Source: an actinobacterium LLX17 (GTDB lineage Bacteria; Actinomycetota; Actinomycetes; Propionibacteriales; Nocardioidaceae). From it: a stretch of 64,000 bases of DNA. The notes beneath the pieces were generated by a model. That model worked only from the letters and a program-made list of their open reading frames with translations. It was not told where the DNA came from and searched no databases. A program made the position numbers and the translations under genes. The stretch is taken from assembly GCA_000471045.1 (NCBI GenBank), contig KI301992.1:750606-814605 (forward strand). Direction: 5' to 3'. This document shows positions 25,804-37,958 of this stretch, piece by piece (position 1 is the first letter of the stretch; each line of letters opens with the position of its first letter).

Positions 25804-26742
25804 TCAGTCTAGGCTGACGGCCGCGCGGGCTTCGAGGGCCTGCTGGTAGAGGCGGCCGGCGCGGTACGACGAACGCACCAGAGGCCCGGACATGACGCCG
25901 GCGAAGCCGATCTCGGTGGCCTCGTCGGCCAGCTCGACGAACTCCTCGGGCTTGACCCAGCGCTCCACGGGGTGGTGGCGCTTGGACGGGCGCAGGTACT
26001 GGGTGATGGTGATGAGGTCGCAGCCGGCCTCGTGCAGGTCGCGCAGCGCCTCGGAGACCTCCTCGCGGGTCTCGCCCATGCCGAGGATGAGGTTGCTCTT
26101 GGTGATCAGGCCGAAGTCGCGGGCCTGAGTCAGCACGTCGAGAGACCGCTCGTAGCGGAACGCCGGACGGATGCGCTTGAAGATGCGCGGCACCGTCTCG
26201 AGGTTGTGGGCGAGCACCTCGGGCCGCGACTCGAACACCTCGGTCAGCAGCTCGGGGATGCCGTTGAAGTCGGGGATGAGGTTCTCGACACCGGTGTCGG
26301 GGTTGAGCTCGTGGATCTGCCGCACGGTCTCGGCGTACAGCCAGGCGCCGCCGTCGGGGAGGTCGTCGCGCGCGACACCGGTGATGGTCGAGTACCGCAG
26401 CTGCATCTTCTGCACGCTCTCGGCCACACGGCGGGGCTCGTCACGGTCGAGCGCCGACGGCTTGCCGGTGTCGATCTGGCAGAAGTCGCACCGGCGGGTG
26501 CACTGCTCGCCGCCGATGAGGAAGGTGGCCTCGCGGTCCTCCCAGCACTCGAAGATGTTGGGACAACCGGCCTCCTGACAGACCGTGTGGAGACCCTCGC
26601 CCTTGACGAGGTTCATCAGCTCGTTGTACTCCGGGCCCATCTTCGCGCGCGTCTTGATCCAGGCGGGCTTCTTCTCGATGGGGGTCTCGGCATTGCGGAC
26701 CTCGAGGCGGAGCATCTTGCGGCCATCCGGTGCGATCGTCAC
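25804..26742 (-). CDS. lipA: Lipoyl synthase
   Basis: A 312-residue radical-SAM enzyme that inserts two sulfurs into protein-bound octanoate to make lipoate. Both iron-sulfur sites are visible: an N-terminal C-x4-C-x5-C cluster ([13 protein letters not shown]) and the radical-[11 protein letters not shown]. The family C-terminus with a conserved serine ([12 protein letters not shown]) is present. It starts at a GTG preceded at 6 nt by TAGGCT (26749-26754, minus strand), a leaderless pattern. It follows lipB on the same strand. Confidence 0.96.
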   Translation of the reverse strand: MTIAPDGRKMLRLEVRNAETPIEKKPAWIKTRAKMGPEYNELMNLVKGEGLHTVCQEAGCPNIFECWEDREATFLIGGEQCTRRCDFCQIDTGKPSALDRDEPRRVAESVQKMQLRYSTITGVARDDLPDGGAWLYAETVRQIHELNPDTGVENLIPDFNGIPELLTEVFESRPEVLAHNLETVPRIFKRIRPAFRYERSLDVLTQARDFGLITKSNLILGMGETREEVSEALRDLHEAGCDLITITQYLRPSKRHHPVERWVKPEEFVELADEATEIGFAGVMSGPLVRSSYRAGRLYQQALEARAAVSLD

Positions 26743-26751
26743 GCAACCAGC

Positions 26752-27477
26752 CTACGCCTGTGCCGAAAGCGTTCCCAGCACGGGAACCGTGGGTCCGACA
26801 GGGGTCCGATCGACGTCCGGCGACGGGATGTAGTCGTGCCAGTCGAGCAGCTCGACGAGGTGCGGACGGACGGCGTCGGCGGCCTCCGGCACGGTGACCC
26901 GGCGGCCCAGCTCGGCGGTGATGGAGGTGACGCCGGCGTCGGCGATGCCGCACGGCACGAAGCGCTCGTACCCCGCGAGGTCGATGTCGCAGTTGAGGCT
27001 GAAGCCGTGCATCGTGACCCCGCGGGAGACGCGGATGCCGATCGCGGCGATCTTGCGCTCGATGCGGGTGGCGTCGGCGGCGAGCCACACACCGGATCGG
27101 CCGGGAATGCGGCCGGTGGAGACGCCCAGGCCGGCCAGCGCGCGGATCAACGCCTCCTCGACACGACGGACGTAGTCGACGACGAGCACGTGCGAGGGCA
27201 GGAGCGTGATCGGGTAGCCGACCAGCTGCCCCGGAGCGTGATAGGTGATCTTGCCGCCGCGGTCGACGTCGATGACGGGGGTGCCGTCGAACGGGCGCTC
27301 GTGCGGCTCGGTGCGGCGGCCGGCCGTGTAGGTGGGCGGGTGCTCCAGGAACAGGGCGGTGTCACCGATCTGGCCGTCGGCGCGCTGCTGCAGCAGGCTG
27401 CGTTGCAGCTCCCAGGCCTCGAGGTAGTCGAGGGCGTTCTCGCCGTACCAGTCGTCGATGACGTGCAGCTCGCTCAC
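26752..27477 (-). CDS. lipB: Octanoyltransferase LipB
   Basis: A 241-residue enzyme that moves octanoyl groups from acyl carrier protein to lipoyl domains, the step before LipA. Marks are [61 protein letters not shown] read in pieces, the [12 protein letters not shown] segment and the catalytic cysteine in FVPCGI. The GTG at 27477 has both a GGAGGA ribosome site and a TACGCT box 7 nt upstream. Together with lipA it serves the lipoylated E2 encoded nearby. Confidence 0.95.
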   Translation of the reverse strand: MSELHVIDDWYGENALDYLEAWELQRSLLQQRADGQIGDTALFLEHPPTYTAGRRTEPHERPFDGTPVIDVDRGGKITYHAPGQLVGYPITLLPSHVLVVDYVRRVEEALIRALAGLGVSTGRIPGRSGVWLAADATRIERKIAAIGIRVSRGVTMHGFSLNCDIDLAGYERFVPCGIADAGVTSITAELGRRVTVPEAADAVRPHLVELLDWHDYIPSPDVDRTPVGPTVPVLGTLSAQA

Positions 27478-27560
27478 GTCCTCCAGCGTACGCCTGCGCC
27501 GGGACCCACCTGTGGACGAGCGGTCGCCGCGGCCGGGGTGGGCCGGGCACGCTGCGGGAC

Positions 27561-27977
27561 ATGACCGGTTGGCTGATCTGGTGGGTCCTGTCGTTGCTGG
27601 GGGCGCGGCCCGGAGGTCCGGAGTGTGTTGCCCTGGTCGGACTGGACGCGCAGCGGGCCGAGGCCCTGGCCGCCGGAGATCGCGAGGCCCTCGGTGCCCT
27701 GCACGTCAGCCCGGACGACGGGGCCGTCGACCTCGCCGTGCTGGATGGCTACGCCGCACGGGGCCTCACGGTGCACGGCGCGATGCTGATCGTGCTGGAG
27801 TGTGCCGTCAGTGCCCGCGACGGTGACCTCGTCTGGCTGGAGGTCACCGACCGGCTGGCGCCGACCGTCGTCGTCGACGCCGCGGGGGAGCGGCGCGCCC
27901 TGCCGACGGACGAGCCGACGCGACGCACGGTGGTGCTGCAGCAGGTCGACGGCACCTGGCGGTACGCCGGGTCGTGA
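27561..27977 (+). CDS. Hypothetical protein with N-terminal hydrophobic segment
   Basis: A 138-residue protein. A short hydrophobic start ([18 protein letters not shown]) could be a signal or anchor, followed by a mixed alpha/beta domain ([24 protein letters not shown] stretch, [10 protein letters not shown]) reminiscent of small secreted NTF2-like modules, but I do not assign a family. It is inserted between lipB and the epimerase, on the opposite strand to both. Confidence 0.6.
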   Translation: MTGWLIWWVLSLLGARPGGPECVALVGLDAQRAEALAAGDREALGALHVSPDDGAVDLAVLDGYAARGLTVHGAMLIVLECAVSARDGDLVWLEVTDRLAPTVVVDAAGERRALPTDEPTRRTVVLQQVDGTWRYAGS

Positions 27978-27990
27978 GGCAGGCCGAGTA

Positions 27991-28893
27991 TCAGGAGCCG
28001 AGGGCGTCCGCGAGCGTCGACGACAGGTCGGGCGCCTCGAAGGAGAACCCCGACTGCGAGAGGGCACGCGGCTCGAGCCGCAGCGACCCCAGCAGCTCGT
28101 CGGACAGTCCGCCCAGCGCCAGCTTCAGCACCGGCGCGGGGGCCTTCAGGAATGCCTTCGCGTCCAGGGCGCGGGCCAGCTCGTGCGTGAACGTCCGGTT
28201 GGTGACGGGGTCGGCCGTGGCGAGGTTGACCGGTCCCGAGACGTCGTGCTCGGCGAGGTGCACCACCGCCCGCACCCAGTCGCGGCGCGAGATGTACGAG
28301 AAGTACTGCTCGCCCGAGCCCAGCACCGCTCCGCCGTAGCGCTTGAACGGCACCGCCATCAGCTTCAGCGCACCACCGGACTCGTCGAGCACCAGCGAGG
28401 TGCGCAGCAGGCAGACCCGCGCCCCGGCCTCGGCGGCCGGAGCCGTCGCGGCCTCCCACTGGTGGGTGACGTCGGCGAGGAACCCCTCGCCGGGCGTGGC
28501 CGACTCGGGCAGCACCGTGTCGCCGCGGTCGGCGCCGTAGTACGACATGCCCGAGCCCGACAGCAGTGCCGCCGGCGTCCGCGACCGCGCCACGGCTCGA
28601 GCCAGGGTGGACGTGGCGGAGACCCGGGAGTCGAGGATCTCGCGCTTGTACGCCTTCGTGCGCGGCCATCGCTGGATGCCCGCGCCCGACAGGTTGACCA
28701 CGACGTCGGCCTCGTCGATCAGGCGCTGGTCGATCTGACCCGACACCGGGTCCCACGGGGAGGCGTCCGCCGGCCCCGCGTCACCCCGCACCAGCCGGGT
28801 GACAGCGTGGCCGCGGGCGCGCAGCTCGTCGACGAGTGCAGTGCCGAGAAAACCCGACGCCCCACCCACGACGACCCGCAGCGGTTCGGTCAT
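27991..28893 (-). CDS. TIGR01777-family NAD-dependent epimerase-like protein
   Basis: A 300-residue SDR-fold protein with the Rossmann motif VVGGASGFLGTAL, the VVNLSGAGI segment, SGSGMSYYGADRG, and the C-terminal DUF1731 domain (APAPVLKLALGG). Family members lie next to sucB in actinobacteria (Rv2216 position). Enzyme substrate unknown; plant and cyanobacterial relatives act in cell division. The ATG at 28893 is 4 nt past the sucB stop, so it is a likely operon member. A start at 28911 would overlap sucB. Confidence 0.87.
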   Translation of the reverse strand: MTEPLRVVVGGASGFLGTALVDELRARGHAVTRLVRGDAGPADASPWDPVSGQIDQRLIDEADVVVNLSGAGIQRWPRTKAYKREILDSRVSATSTLARAVARSRTPAALLSGSGMSYYGADRGDTVLPESATPGEGFLADVTHQWEAATAPAAEAGARVCLLRTSLVLDESGGALKLMAVPFKRYGGAVLGSGEQYFSYISRRDWVRAVVHLAEHDVSGPVNLATADPVTNRTFTHELARALDAKAFLKAPAPVLKLALGGLSDELLGSLRLEPRALSQSGFSFEAPDLSSTLADALGS

Positions 28894-28897
28894 GACG

Positions 28898-30799
<1,902 letters not shown>

Positions 30800-30819
30800 G
30801 TCGATCGGTTCCTCGGGTC

Positions 30820-32226
30820 TCAGGCGTGCGAGTGGAGCGGCTTGCCGGCCAGGGCCAGTGCGGCCTCGCCGAGTGCCTCGTTCTGGGTGGGGTGGGCGTG
30901 GATCAGCTGGGCGACGTCCTCGGGGTACGCCTCCCAGTTCACGATGAGGGATGCCTCGCCGACCTGCTCGCCGAGACGCGAGCCGATCATGTGCACGCCG
31001 ACAATGGGGCCGTCCTTCTCACGCACCAGCTTGATGCTGCCGGCGGTGTGCAGGATCTGGGACTTGCCGTTGCCGCCGAGGCTGTACTCGACGACCTCGA
31101 CGTTGTCCTCGCCGAGCTTCTCCTTGGCCTGCGGCTCGGTGATGCCGACGCTGGCCAGCTCGGGCTCGCAGTAGGTGACGCGGGGGATGCCCGAGTCGAT
31201 GACCGGCTGCGGGTCGAGCCCGGCGATCTCCTCGGCGACGAAGATGCCGTGGGCGAAGCCGCGGTGTGCGAGCTGCAGCCCGGGCACCAGGTCGCCGACG
31301 GCGAAGACGCCCTTGACGTTGGTGTGCAGGCGCTCGTCGGTGGGGACCCAGCCGCGGTCGAGCTTCACGCCGGCCTCCTCGAAGCCGAGGCCCTCGGTGC
31401 GGGGCCCGCGGCCGACGGCCACGAGCACCAGGTCGGTCTCGATCGGGTCGCCCTTCTCCAGGGAGACGGTGACCCCGTTGTCGGTCTGCTCGACGCCGGT
31501 GAACTTGGTGCCGGTCTTGAAGGCGATCTTGCGCTTGCGGAAGGCACGCTCGAGCTGCTTGGACAGCGCCGGGTCCTCCAGCGGGACCAGTGTGGGCAGG
31601 GCCTCGATGATCGTGACCTCGGCGCCGAAGGACTTCCAGACGCTGGCGAACTCCACACCGATGACGCTGCCGCCGATGATGACGACCCGCTCGGGGACCT
31701 CGCTCATCGTGAGGGCCTCGTCGCTGGTGATGACGCGGCCGCCGATCTCGAGACCGGGCAGGGTGCGCGCGAACGACCCTGTGGCCAGCACGACGTTCTT
31801 GCCGACGTACTTCTCGCCGTTCACCTCGACGGTGCCGCCGCCGTTCTCATCGGTCGAGGCGAGCTTGCCCTCGCCCTCGACGACGGTGATGCCGGCGGAC
31901 TTGATGAGACCGGTCAGGCCCTTGTAGAGCTTGTCGACGACGCCGCTCTTGAAGTCGTTGACCTTCGGCATGTCGATGCCCTCGAAGGTCGCCTTCACAC
32001 CGACGGCCTCGGAGTTGCGGGTCTCGTCGGCGACCTCTGCGGCGTGCAGCAGGGCCTTGGTGGGGATGCAGCCGTTGTGCAGGCAGGTGCCGCCGAGCTT
32101 GCCCTTCTCGACCAGGGCGACCGAGAGGCCGAGCTGGCTGGCGCGCAGCGCCGCGGCATAGCCGCCGCTCCCGCCGCCGAGGATCACAAGGTCGAAAGTT
32201 CCAGGGCCGTTCGGGGCGTCTGCCAC
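30820..32226 (-). CDS. lpdA: Dihydrolipoyl dehydrogenase (E3)
   Basis: A 468-residue FAD-dependent disulfide oxidoreductase that reoxidises dihydrolipoamide with NAD. The FAD motif ([17 protein letters not shown]), redox disulfide ([13 protein letters not shown]), NAD-binding [13 protein letters not shown], second FAD motif ([15 protein letters not shown]) and the C-terminal [13 protein letters not shown] base are all present. The GTG at 32226 has GGAGGA 5 nt upstream. The frame stays open far upstream to 33315 without a plausible start, so that extension is not used. It lies 20 nt before sucB. Confidence 0.95.
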   Translation of the reverse strand: MADAPNGPGTFDLVILGGGSGGYAAALRASQLGLSVALVEKGKLGGTCLHNGCIPTKALLHAAEVADETRNSEAVGVKATFEGIDMPKVNDFKSGVVDKLYKGLTGLIKSAGITVVEGEGKLASTDENGGGTVEVNGEKYVGKNVVLATGSFARTLPGLEIGGRVITSDEALTMSEVPERVVIIGGSVIGVEFASVWKSFGAEVTIIEALPTLVPLEDPALSKQLERAFRKRKIAFKTGTKFTGVEQTDNGVTVSLEKGDPIETDLVLVAVGRGPRTEGLGFEEAGVKLDRGWVPTDERLHTNVKGVFAVGDLVPGLQLAHRGFAHGIFVAEEIAGLDPQPVIDSGIPRVTYCEPELASVGITEPQAKEKLGEDNVEVVEYSLGGNGKSQILHTAGSIKLVREKDGPIVGVHMIGSRLGEQVGEASLIVNWEAYPEDVAQLIHAHPTQNEALGEAALALAGKPLHSHA

Positions 32227-32376
32227 GGTGTCCTCCACGCAGAGAATGTTGGTCGACGGTGAGATCGTCACCTTCGGCCATCTTTGCACTGTGCGCCCAG
32301 CCCGCACCACGGGGGTTGAGGCGTGCGGGGCTACTCGTCGGTCACTGTGCTCCCGGGTGTCGGGCACACTGGTGCC

Positions 32377-32949
32377 ATGTCGTGGTTCAACCGGCGCAAG
32401 GCGTCGCGAACGGAGGCCGGAGCGGCCGTCTCGGACCGTCATGCCGGTCGTGCCGACCTCGACCACCTGCGCGACTTCGCGAAGTCCCGCACGGGTGTCG
32501 AGGCCTACCTCGAGCCGGCCACGTCGGTCACCCAGAGCACGGTCGTGCTGGTGGCGGGCGACGGGGAGTGGACGCGGCGACGCATCGCATCGCCGCAGGC
32601 GGCGGCCGATCTCGCCCGCAAGCTCGGCATCCCCGTCTACGACACCAACCGTGTCGGCTACCCGCAGCGCATGCGGGAGTTCGACCTGCGCGAGCGCAAG
32701 ACCTCCTCGGTCCGTGCCGGCGGCACCACGCCGGCCGCGCCGCAGCAGACGCCGCAGGAGGCGGCCGCGATGATGACGCTGGAGTCGATCGCCGGGGCCG
32801 ATCCGCTGCCCGACGACCACACGCACGAGGACCTCAACCAGGTCTGGCGACAGGCTCGCGCCAAGGCCCACCCCGACCGCCGCGGTGGCGACCGGACGGC
32901 GTGGGACAAGGTCGAGGCCGCCGCGCGGGTCCTCGGTCTGGAGTCCTAG
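32377..32949 (+). CDS. Hypothetical protein with C-terminal half J-domain
   Basis: A 190-residue basic protein. The N-terminal two thirds (FNRRKASRTEA, RSDLDHLRDFAKSR-like start, VVLVAGDGEWTRRRI, LGIPVYDTNRVGYPQRMREFD) form a conserved actinobacterial unit. After a Pro/Gln linker the last 40 residues (ARAKAHPDRRGGDRTAW, then VLGL) match helix II-HPD-helix III of a DnaJ J-domain, lacking a clear helix I or the rest of DnaJ. It may therefore stimulate an Hsp70 (inference). Its stop overlaps the convergent pepA stop in CTAG. Confidence 0.7.
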   Translation: MSWFNRRKASRTEAGAAVSDRHAGRADLDHLRDFAKSRTGVEAYLEPATSVTQSTVVLVAGDGEWTRRRIASPQAAADLARKLGIPVYDTNRVGYPQRMREFDLRERKTSSVRAGGTTPAAPQQTPQEAAAMMTLESIAGADPLPDDHTHEDLNQVWRQARAKAHPDRRGGDRTAWDKVEAAARVLGLES

Positions 32950-34433
32950 GCGCTCAGGTCGCGGGCCAGCTGGACGAGCGTCCGCACGGCCACGCCGGTG
33001 CCACCGGCCGGAATCTCGCCGTAGGCCGAGCCCTCGTTGAACGACGGACCGGCGATGTCGAGGTGCGCCCACGGCACGTCGCCGACGAACTCCCGCAGGA
33101 AGGCCGCCGCGTAGAGGGTGCCGCCGGACGTCTTCGGGTTGTGCTGGCGCAGGTCGGCGATCGACGACGACCGGACGGCCGGGCCCATCTCGTCGGTGAT
33201 CGGCAACGGCCACATCGGCTCGCCGGCCGTGCGTGACGCGGCGATGACACCGTCGACGAGCTGCTCGTCGCTGCCGAGCACGCCGGAGGTGCGGTCGCCC
33301 AGCGCCACGACGCACGCGCCGGTGAGGGTGGCGACGTCGACGATGCGATCAGGAGCGCCCTCGAGGGCGATGGCCAGGCCGTCGCCCAGCACCAGGCGCC
33401 CCTCGGCGTCGGTGTTGTGCACCTCGACGGTCGAGCCGTTGCGCATCGTGAGCACGTCACCTGGACGCGTCGCGGTGCCGCTGGGCATGTTCTCGGCCAG
33501 GCACGCGTAGGCGGTGACCTTGATCGGCAGGCCCAGGCGGGCGATCGCCAGGGTCGCGGCAACCACCGCGGCGGCGCCGGCCATGTCGATCTTCATGGTC
33601 TTCATGCCGGCGCCGGTCTTGATCGACAGGCCGCCGGAGTCGAAGGTGATGCCCTTGCCGACGAGCGCCAGGTGGGTGACCGGCTTGCGCGGTGAGTAGG
33701 TGAGCGTGACCAGGCGGGGCGGGACGGCCGAGCCCTGGCCGACGCCGAGGATGCCACCACAGTTCTCGCGAGCGAGGCGCTTCTCGTCCCAGACCGACAC
33801 CTTCACGTCGTCACCGGCGTAGGCGACGATCTCGTCGGCGAACGACGGGGGCCGCAGGTCGGCCGGCGGGGCGTTGACCCAGTCGCGGGCCTGGGCGACG
33901 GCCTCGGTGACGACGTGCGCCTGCTCGACGGCGGCGGACGCGGCGCTCTGGCGAGCGAAGGAGCTCAGCACGGTGACCTCGCGCGGGGCGGGCTTGTCGG
34001 CCTTGTCCTGGCTGCGGGACGTCTTGTAGCGGTCGTAGGTGTAGCTGCCGAGACGTGCGCCCTCGGCGACCGCGACGGTCTCCTCGATGCTGGCCGGGTG
34101 CAGCGCGATCGCCACCGACCCCTTCGGGGCGGCCCGCAGGCCGCGGGCGGCAGCAGCCCGCAGGTCGGCGGCGGTCGGCGTGGCGGGCAGCGCCACCGCC
34201 ACCACCACGCCGGCGGTCGCGCGGTCGCCGGCCGGGAAGGTCACGACCTGGTCGCGCTCACCGGTGAAGCCGAGCAGGTCGAGCACGTCGGCCACGCCGT
34301 CGCGGTCACCTCCTTCGGTCCCGGTGTCGTTCGGGCTGGTGCCACCGCGGACGCCGAGGACGAGGACGTCGGCCTTCGCGGTGAGCGGCTTGGCGGTGCT
34401 GAGGGACACGGTCGACAGGGCGCGAACGGGCAT
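32946..34433 (-). CDS. pepA: Leucyl aminopeptidase (M17)
   Basis: A 495-residue cytosolic dinuclear-metal aminopeptidase. The N-terminal macro-type domain is followed by the catalytic domain with the lysine and metal ligands in [26 protein letters not shown], and the family signature [15 protein letters not shown]-terminal APFLREFVG-like and WAHLDIAGP segments complete it. A TACAGT box 6 nt upstream of the ATG (34440-34445, minus strand) suggests a leaderless transcript. It diverges from gcvT, as in mycobacteria (pepB/gcvT). Confidence 0.94.
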   Translation of the reverse strand: MPVRALSTVSLSTAKPLTAKADVLVLGVRGGTSPNDTGTEGGDRDGVADVLDLLGFTGERDQVVTFPAGDRATAGVVVAVALPATPTAADLRAAAARGLRAAPKGSVAIALHPASIEETVAVAEGARLGSYTYDRYKTSRSQDKADKPAPREVTVLSSFARQSAASAAVEQAHVVTEAVAQARDWVNAPPADLRPPSFADEIVAYAGDDVKVSVWDEKRLARENCGGILGVGQGSAVPPRLVTLTYSPRKPVTHLALVGKGITFDSGGLSIKTGAGMKTMKIDMAGAAAVVAATLAIARLGLPIKVTAYACLAENMPSGTATRPGDVLTMRNGSTVEVHNTDAEGRLVLGDGLAIALEGAPDRIVDVATLTGACVVALGDRTSGVLGSDEQLVDGVIAASRTAGEPMWPLPITDEMGPAVRSSSIADLRQHNPKTSGGTLYAAAFLREFVGDVPWAHLDIAGPSFNEGSAYGEIPAGGTGVAVRTLVQLARDLSA

Positions 34434-34470
34434 GTCGTCACTGTAGTCAGACGGCCCGGGGGAGGGCCGC

Positions 34471-34476
34471 TAGGTT
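34471..34476 (+). promoter_or_regulatory. -10 box TAGGTT of gcvT (leaderless)
   Basis: TAGGTT ends 7 nt before the ATG at 34484. There is no Shine-Dalgarno and no glycine riboswitch in the 50-nt divergent gap with pepA. Confidence 0.5.
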
Positions 34477-34483
34477 GGCCCGC

Positions 34484-35575
34484 ATGGATCTGCTGCACTC
34501 GCCGCTGCACGACCGTCACGTGGCTCTCGGGGCGAAGCTCGCCGAGTTCGGGGGCTGGAGCATGCCGCTCGAGTACTCGGGCGTCGTCAGCGAGCACGCG
34601 GCCGTGCGCGAGCGGGTCGGCCTGTTCGACGTCAGCCACCTCGGGAAGGCCCTCGTCCGCGGCACCGGCGCGGCCGACTTCGTCAACTCCTGCTTGACGA
34701 ACGACCTGGGGCGCATCCGCCCCGGGCAGGCGCAGTACACCCTGTGCTGCAGCGAGGACGGTGGCACGGTCGACGACCTCATCGCCTACCTGCGCCACGA
34801 CTTCGAGGTCTTCCTCATCCCGAATGCCGCGAACACCGCCGAGGTCGTCCGGCGGCTCCGCGCGGCGGCACCCGAGGGTGTGGAGGTGCTCGACCAGCAC
34901 CGGGAGCACGCCGTGCTGGCCGTGCAGGGCCCGAGGAGCGACGAGGTGCTGACCGCTCTCGGCGTGCCGGTCGACCACGGCTACATGTCCTTCGTCGAGG
35001 CGCCCATCGGTGGGCACGAGGCCACCATCTGCCGTACCGGCTACACCGGCGAGCGCGGCTACGAGCTCGTGGTGCCGGTCGATGTCGCCGGTGAGGTGTG
35101 GGACGCGGTGCTGGAGGCGGGCGCCGATCACGGCATCGTGCCGTGCGGGCTGGGCGCTCGCGACACCCTGCGCACCGAGATGGGCTACCCGCTGCACGGG
35201 CACGAGCTGTCGCCCGAGATCAGCCCCGTCATGGCCCGGGCGAGCTGGGCCGTCGGGTGGGACAAGCCGGAGTTCTGGGGCAAGGCCGCGCTCGAGGAGC
35301 AGCGGGCCGCCAAGACCGTCCGCACCCTCCGCGGGTTGCTGGCCGAGGGGCGCGGCATCCCGCGACCCGGCATGGTCGTCCGCAACGTCGAGGGACACGT
35401 CATCGGCGAGATCACGTCCGGCACGTTCTCGCCGACCCTGCGCAAGGGCATCGGTCTGGCCCTGCTCGAGCCTGGCGTCCCCGCCGACACCACCGTCACG
35501 GTCGACGTGCGCACCCGCAGCGAGTCGTTCACGGTGGTCAAGCCGCCGTTCGTCACGTCGTCGACGAGCAGCTGA
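34484..35575 (+). CDS. gcvT: Glycine cleavage system T protein (aminomethyltransferase)
   Basis: A 363-residue folate-dependent enzyme that takes the aminomethyl group from lipoylated H protein and releases ammonia. Marks are [61 protein letters not shown] and [19 protein letters not shown]. The ATG at 34484 is preferred to the TTG 3 codons earlier because of the leaderless -10 spacing. GcvH and GcvP are not in the window. Dependence on lipoate links it to the lipA/lipB and lpdA genes close by. Confidence 0.94.
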   Translation: MDLLHSPLHDRHVALGAKLAEFGGWSMPLEYSGVVSEHAAVRERVGLFDVSHLGKALVRGTGAADFVNSCLTNDLGRIRPGQAQYTLCCSEDGGTVDDLIAYLRHDFEVFLIPNAANTAEVVRRLRAAAPEGVEVLDQHREHAVLAVQGPRSDEVLTALGVPVDHGYMSFVEAPIGGHEATICRTGYTGERGYELVVPVDVAGEVWDAVLEAGADHGIVPCGLGARDTLRTEMGYPLHGHELSPEISPVMARASWAVGWDKPEFWGKAALEEQRAAKTVRTLRGLLAEGRGIPRPGMVVRNVEGHVIGEITSGTFSPTLRKGIGLALLEPGVPADTTVTVDVRTRSESFTVVKPPFVTSSTSS

Positions 35576-35602
35576 CCCGTACCCCTACCTCAGGAGGCAC
35601 TC

Positions 35603-35797
35603 ATGGCATGGACTTGGACGTACGAGAAGGCCGACGGCACCGAGGCGGGTCGCTCCTCGGAGTTCGAGACCCGCGCCGACGCCGAGTCGTGGGTCGGCGA
35701 GGCGTTCGGCGACCTCGTCGACGACGGGGTCGACCAGGTGCGCCTGTTCGACGGCGAGACGGAGATCTACGGACCGATGTCCCTGCACGCCGAGTAG
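35603..35797 (+). CDS. Small conserved acidic protein
   Basis: A 64-residue acidic protein (WTWTYEKADGTEAG, EFETRADAESWVGEAF, VRLFDGETEIYGPMSL). An AGGAGG ribosome site 5 nt upstream of the ATG makes translation credible. The pattern of aromatic residues and a DAESWVGE helix is shared by small actinobacterial proteins, but no function is known. It lies 27 nt after gcvT on the same strand. Confidence 0.75.
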   Translation: MAWTWTYEKADGTEAGRSSEFETRADAESWVGEAFGDLVDDGVDQVRLFDGETEIYGPMSLHAE

Positions 35798-35807
35798 GCG
35801 TGGGCTC

Positions 35808-36368
35808 TCAGTAGCGGGGCTTGAGGTCGCCGCCGCGCGTGATGTTCGCCTTCGGGAGACGGAACCGGCGGAGCTGGCTGCTGCGCAGCACGGCGTAGGA
35901 CGTCGTGCCCTTGTGCTTCTCGTCGGGGAAGCGGTCGCGCAGCGCCTTCTTGAGGCCGCGCACCATGACGATCTCGTCCAGCACCGTGGCCAGCACGACC
36001 GTGGCCCAGATGGCCGAGACGATGAAGCCACCGGCCGGGGTGTTCTGCGTGAAGACGCTGACCAGCAGGATCAGCACGAGAATCGGCAACAGGTACTCGG
36101 CGACGTTGCGGCGGCGATCGACGAAGTCACGCACGAACGCCTTGACCGGACCGCGGTCGCGGGGCGGCAGGTGGGCTCCCTGACCGGTGCGCAGGGACTC
36201 CTGCTGCTTGGCGCGGATCTCGGCCCGGGCCTGACGCTCACGCTGCATCTGCTCGCGGCGCGTGAGAGCCCGCTTCATCTGGCGGCGACGCTCGGCCTCG
36301 GCCTCCTTGCGGCTCGGCGTGGGCCGACCCTTGCGGCTCGGCTCGGGGCTCTGGGCGTCGTCAGTCAC
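35808..36368 (-). CDS. DUF3043 membrane protein
   Basis: A 186-residue protein. The basic N-terminus (KGRPTPSRKEAEAERRRQ) and RDRGPVKAFVRDFVDRRRNVAEYLLP are hallmarks of DUF3043, followed by two transmembrane helices and a basic tail (LRRFRLPKANITRGGDLKPRY). Widespread in actinobacteria next to gcvT/erpA-type genes; function unknown. TAGGGT lies 6 nt before the GTG start (36375-36380, minus strand). Confidence 0.9.
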   Translation of the reverse strand: MTDDAQSPEPSRKGRPTPSRKEAEAERRRQMKRALTRREQMQRERQARAEIRAKQQESLRTGQGAHLPPRDRGPVKAFVRDFVDRRRNVAEYLLPILVLILLVSVFTQNTPAGGFIVSAIWATVVLATVLDEIVMVRGLKKALRDRFPDEKHKGTTSYAVLRSSQLRRFRLPKANITRGGDLKPRY

Positions 36369-36436
36369 GGCGTCACCCTATCGACCGGGCTCGAGGCCTA
36401 CGGCCCGGGCTTCCTCGCGCCCCGTACGCTGCTGCC

Positions 36437-37081
36437 ATGGGGCTGTGGGACCGGATGCGGCGCATCGCACGCTCGCGCCGAGACGAGGATCCTGGTGCCT
36501 GGCGTGACCAGATGGACACGACCGTGCGCGAGCAGCAGAGCACGCTGGCCCAGCTGCGCCGGGCGCTCGCCGACCTCTCGACGAACCGTCGGCGGGTCGA
36601 GCTGCAGCTGAACAAGTTCCAGCAGCAGGCCGGACAGCTCGACGCCACCGCCCAGGAGCGCGTTGCCTCCGGCGACGACGACGGGGCCCGAGCGGCCCTC
36701 GCGCGCAAGGTCTCGTTGGAGAAGGCGATCGTCGACCTCGAGGATCGCCACGCCACCCTGCTCGCCGACGAGCAGCGACTCACCGCCACTGCGGACCAGG
36801 TGCAGACCCAGATCGAGGACTTCCGCATCCGCAAGGACACCCTCGTGGCACGCGAGTCCGCGGCATCGGCCAAGACCGAGATGCACCGCATCAGCCGCGA
36901 CAACGGAGCGATCGCGGGAGAGCTCGACGACGTGGAACGGCACACTCGCCAGGCCGAGGCGACGGCAGCGGCCTATGACGAGCTCACTGATCCCACGGAT
37001 GCAGCGAGCTGGGACCGGACGTTCGAGGCAGCGAGCCTGGAGGAAGGTGACTCCCGTGGCCCGAAATCGCTTCCGGAGTGA
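36437..37081 (+). CDS. pspA: PspA/IM30-family membrane-stress protein
   Basis: A 214-residue, almost entirely helical coiled-coil protein starting MGLWDRMRRIARSR, with long heptad stretches (EQQSTLAQLRRALADLSTNR, VSLEKAIVDLEDRHATLLA). PspA/IM30 proteins bind and support the inner face of the membrane under stress. A TACGCT box sits 6 nt before the ATG. Its end overlaps the GTG of htpX by 26 nt, and pspAB follows: a conserved actinobacterial membrane-stress trio. Confidence 0.85.
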   Translation: MGLWDRMRRIARSRRDEDPGAWRDQMDTTVREQQSTLAQLRRALADLSTNRRRVELQLNKFQQQAGQLDATAQERVASGDDDGARAALARKVSLEKAIVDLEDRHATLLADEQRLTATADQVQTQIEDFRIRKDTLVARESAASAKTEMHRISRDNGAIAGELDDVERHTRQAEATAAAYDELTDPTDAASWDRTFEAASLEEGDSRGPKSLPE

Positions 37082-37958
37082 CCGCGGTCTGACCCTCCGC
37101 ATGGGCGGCGTCAGCCTCGCGCTCGGCGCCCTCTACGTCGCGTTCGGGGCGGTGCTCCTCTCGGTGTACGGCGACACTCCCGCCAGCGCCTTCCTCGTCC
37201 TCGTCATCGTGCTCGGCATGGCCTGGAGCCAGTGGTACTTCTCCGACACGCTCGCGCTGAAGTCGATGCGGGCCAAGGTCGTCGAGCCGCACCAGGCGCC
37301 CGAGCTGCACGCCATGATCGACCGGCTCTGCGCCCTGGCCGACATGCCGAAGCCCCGAGTGGCTGTCGCGCAGACCGACATGCCGAACGCGTTCGCGACC
37401 GGGCGCACCCCGAGTCACTCGGCCGTCTGCGTCACCACCGGCATCATGCGGCGGCTGACCGCCGACGAGCTCGAGGGCGTGCTCGCCCACGAGCTCGCCC
37501 ACGTCGCCAACCGCGACGTGACGGTCATGACGGTCGCGTCGACCCTCGGCCTGCTGGCTGGCTTCATCACGCGGTGGGGGATGCTGCTCGGCGGCCGCAA
37601 CCGCAACCGCAACGGTGCGATCGGGTTCCTCATCGTCCTCGTCGTCAGCATCGTCGTGTACGCCATCAGCTTCGTGCTGACCCGGTCGCTCTCGCGCTAC
37701 CGCGAGCTCAGCGCGGACCGCTCGGGCGCGTACATCACTGGTCGTCCGTCGCAGCTCGCTTCTGCGCTCAGCAAGATCTCCGGCGACATGGCGCGCATCC
37801 CATCGAACGACCTGCGCGACACCGGGGCCGTCAGTGCCTTCTTCTTCGCACCCGCCCTCAACCGCGACTCCGTGTCGGCGATGTTCTCCACCCACCCGCC
37901 GCTCGAGAAGCGACTCGCGCAGCTCCAGCAGATCAGCCGTGAGATGGGGGAGCACTGA
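37056..37958 (+). CDS. htpX: HtpX-family zinc metalloprotease
   Basis: A 300-residue membrane M48 protease: two N-terminal helices (residues about 10-55), the zinc site HELAH in LEGVLAHELAHVANRDV, two further helices, and the distal ligand region SRYRELSADRSGAYIT. HtpX removes damaged membrane proteins. The GTG at 37056, with GGAGGAAGG upstream, lies inside the end of pspA; the frame is open further upstream but only as a shadow of pspA. The stop overlaps the pspAB ATG by 1 nt. Confidence 0.92.
   Translation: MARNRFRSDRGLTLRMGGVSLALGALYVAFGAVLLSVYGDTPASAFLVLVIVLGMAWSQWYFSDTLALKSMRAKVVEPHQAPELHAMIDRLCALADMPKPRVAVAQTDMPNAFATGRTPSHSAVCVTTGIMRRLTADELEGVLAHELAHVANRDVTVMTVASTLGLLAGFITRWGMLLGGRNRNRNGAIGFLIVLVVSIVVYAISFVLTRSLSRYRELSADRSGAYITGRPSQLASALSKISGDMARIPSNDLRDTGAVSAFFFAPALNRDSVSAMFSTHPPLEKRLAQLQQISREMGEH

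Noticed and set aside
32365..32370. CACACT as a -10 box for the J-domain gene
   Set aside because: Spacing is right (6 nt) but the first base is C, so I did not list it as a promoter.
32227..33315. Upstream extension of lpdA by over 350 codons
   Set aside because: No start or domain; it is antisense to the J-domain gene and a shifted read of pepA. The GTG at 32226 has a ribosome site and gives the family N-terminus.
34055..34520. Glycine riboswitch before gcvT
   Set aside because: The pepA-gcvT gap is about 50 nt and gcvT appears leaderless; no aptamer motif is present.
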